Assembly: GCA_051654865.1 (NCBI GenBank)
Contig: JBOFYV010000072.1
Location: 1-6,128, forward strand
Reading direction: 5' to 3'
DNA: 6,128 nucleotides
From: JBOFOR01 sp051654865
Lineage (GTDB): Bacteria > Bacillota > Clostridia > Peptostreptococcales > Peptostreptococcaceae
Position 1 is the stretch's first letter, and the number at the start of each line of letters is the position of its first letter. The position numbers and the translations under genes are program-made. The notes under the pieces were generated by a model that was not told the origin of the DNA, made no database searches, and was given only the letters and a program-made list of their open reading frames with translations. This document shows positions 5,806 through 6,128 of the stretch, piece after piece.

Positions 5806-5837
5806 ATAAATATATTAATAATAAAGGAAGTGTATAT

Positions 5838-6128
5838 ATGATTATAAATATAAGTAATCCTGCTAAAGATGAGCTTAACAAATTATTTGAAGCCTATCTC
5901 ACTAACAACAAATTCATCAGGATTTACATTAAACAAATAAGTGCATGATATGGCCCTATGTTTAGTTTGGCTCTGGATGAGCCAACGGAAAATGATGTTA
6001 CATTTGAATATGATGATTTTACTATTATATTAAATAAAGATCTATCAGATAAAATAAATGTAATAAATATATATTATAAATCAGCTTTATCCTCAGATGT
6101 TTTTAGGGTATCTACTGATTTGGTATGG
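5838..6128 (+). CDS. HesB/IscA-like protein, predicted selenoprotein with Sec37 (partial, cut by right edge)
   Basis: The frame starts at ATG 5838 with AAAGGA 9 nt upstream and runs 97 codons to the edge with one in-frame TGA (5946-5948, codon 37). Read through, the protein matches the small HesB-like group of the Fe-S_biosyn family: an N-terminal helix (NPAKDELNKLFEAYL), strand FIRIYIKQISA, then Sec-YGPMFSLALDE (37-48), DVTFEYDDFTIILNKDL and a final strand region. Sec37 falls on the conserved cysteine of the usual GCGGPxFxLALDE motif. The HesB-like selenoprotein family (TIGR01911, from memory) has exactly this substitution. The visible protein contains no cysteine at all. Homology continues smoothly on both sides of the TGA with no frameshift, and a SECIS-like hairpin follows. 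A role in Fe-S cluster handling or redox is inferred from the family only. The alternative is a gene broken by a nonsense mutation. Members are about 95-105 residues, so little should be missing. An annotation pipeline would probably split or miss it. Confidence 0.85.
5965..5986 (+). ncRNA. Candidate bacterial SECIS hairpin within the HesB-like coding sequence
   Basis: TTGGCTC (5967-5973) pairs perfectly with GAGCCAA (5979-5985) around the 5-nt loop TGGAT. G5965-C5986 can extend the stem, leaving U5966 bulged, reminiscent of the bulged U in the E. coli fdhF SECIS. There are 25 nt between the TGA and the loop, and a G is in the second loop position; both fit the general bacterial SECIS model I know. 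It would recruit SelB with Sec-tRNA. Confidence 0.65.

Noticed and set aside
5949..6128. HesB-like gene as a pseudogene split by a stop codon
   Set aside because: The stop is TGA exactly at the family cysteine position, no other damage is visible and a SECIS-like hairpin follows; kept only as the alternative.

Overview
The window is very AT-rich, and its strong Shine-Dalgarno sites, bacterial promoters and encoded protein families point to a low-GC Firmicute. An in-frame UGA in a HesB-like gene, apparently read as selenocysteine, together with the codon use and repertoire, suggests an anaerobic clostridium, possibly Peptostreptococcaceae-like; that placement is inference. All genes are on the minus strand except the last, which starts near the right edge and runs right on the plus strand.

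Region A (1-2275): a two-gene minus-strand unit. The first gene (1069-2196) encodes a 375-residue protein with a C-terminal cytidine-deaminase-like domain of the polymorphic-toxin type (BURPS668_1122-like, DxE plus PCxxC). The second (1-1010, cut by the left edge) encodes the membrane half of an ABC exporter. A perfect 11-bp hairpin lies between them. A TTGACA promoter precedes the deaminase gene. The ABC gene uses CTA for leucine much more than the globin and GH20 genes to the right, which use TTA; the deaminase gene looks similar in a sampled stretch. This suggests acquired DNA.

Region B (2276-3386): two small genes bracketed by two nearly identical hairpins in the same orientation. One encodes a Vitreoscilla-type single-domain globin with all key heme-pocket residues. 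The other encodes a DUF454/YbaN membrane protein. Each is preceded by the same kind of inverted repeat (RKGTAT-N5-ATACAC), which matches the layout of NsrR/Rrf2-type operators and overlaps the -10 region. The two genes therefore look co-regulated, perhaps by nitric oxide or redox stress.

Region C (3427-5435): a cytoplasmic family 20 beta-N-acetylhexosaminidase with the D-E catalytic pair. Its upstream region holds three copies of TACAYAGTAT spaced 21 and 22 bp apart, which looks like a helically phased operator.

Region D (5436-6128): a 78-residue two-helix membrane protein of unknown function on the minus strand, and divergently a HesB/IscA-like gene whose conserved cysteine codon is TGA. 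A 7-bp hairpin with a 5-nt loop follows the TGA at a distance suitable for a bacterial SECIS. The visible protein has no cysteine, so selenocysteine would be its only metal- or redox-active chalcogen residue. No tRNA, rRNA, CRISPR array or transposase was seen.
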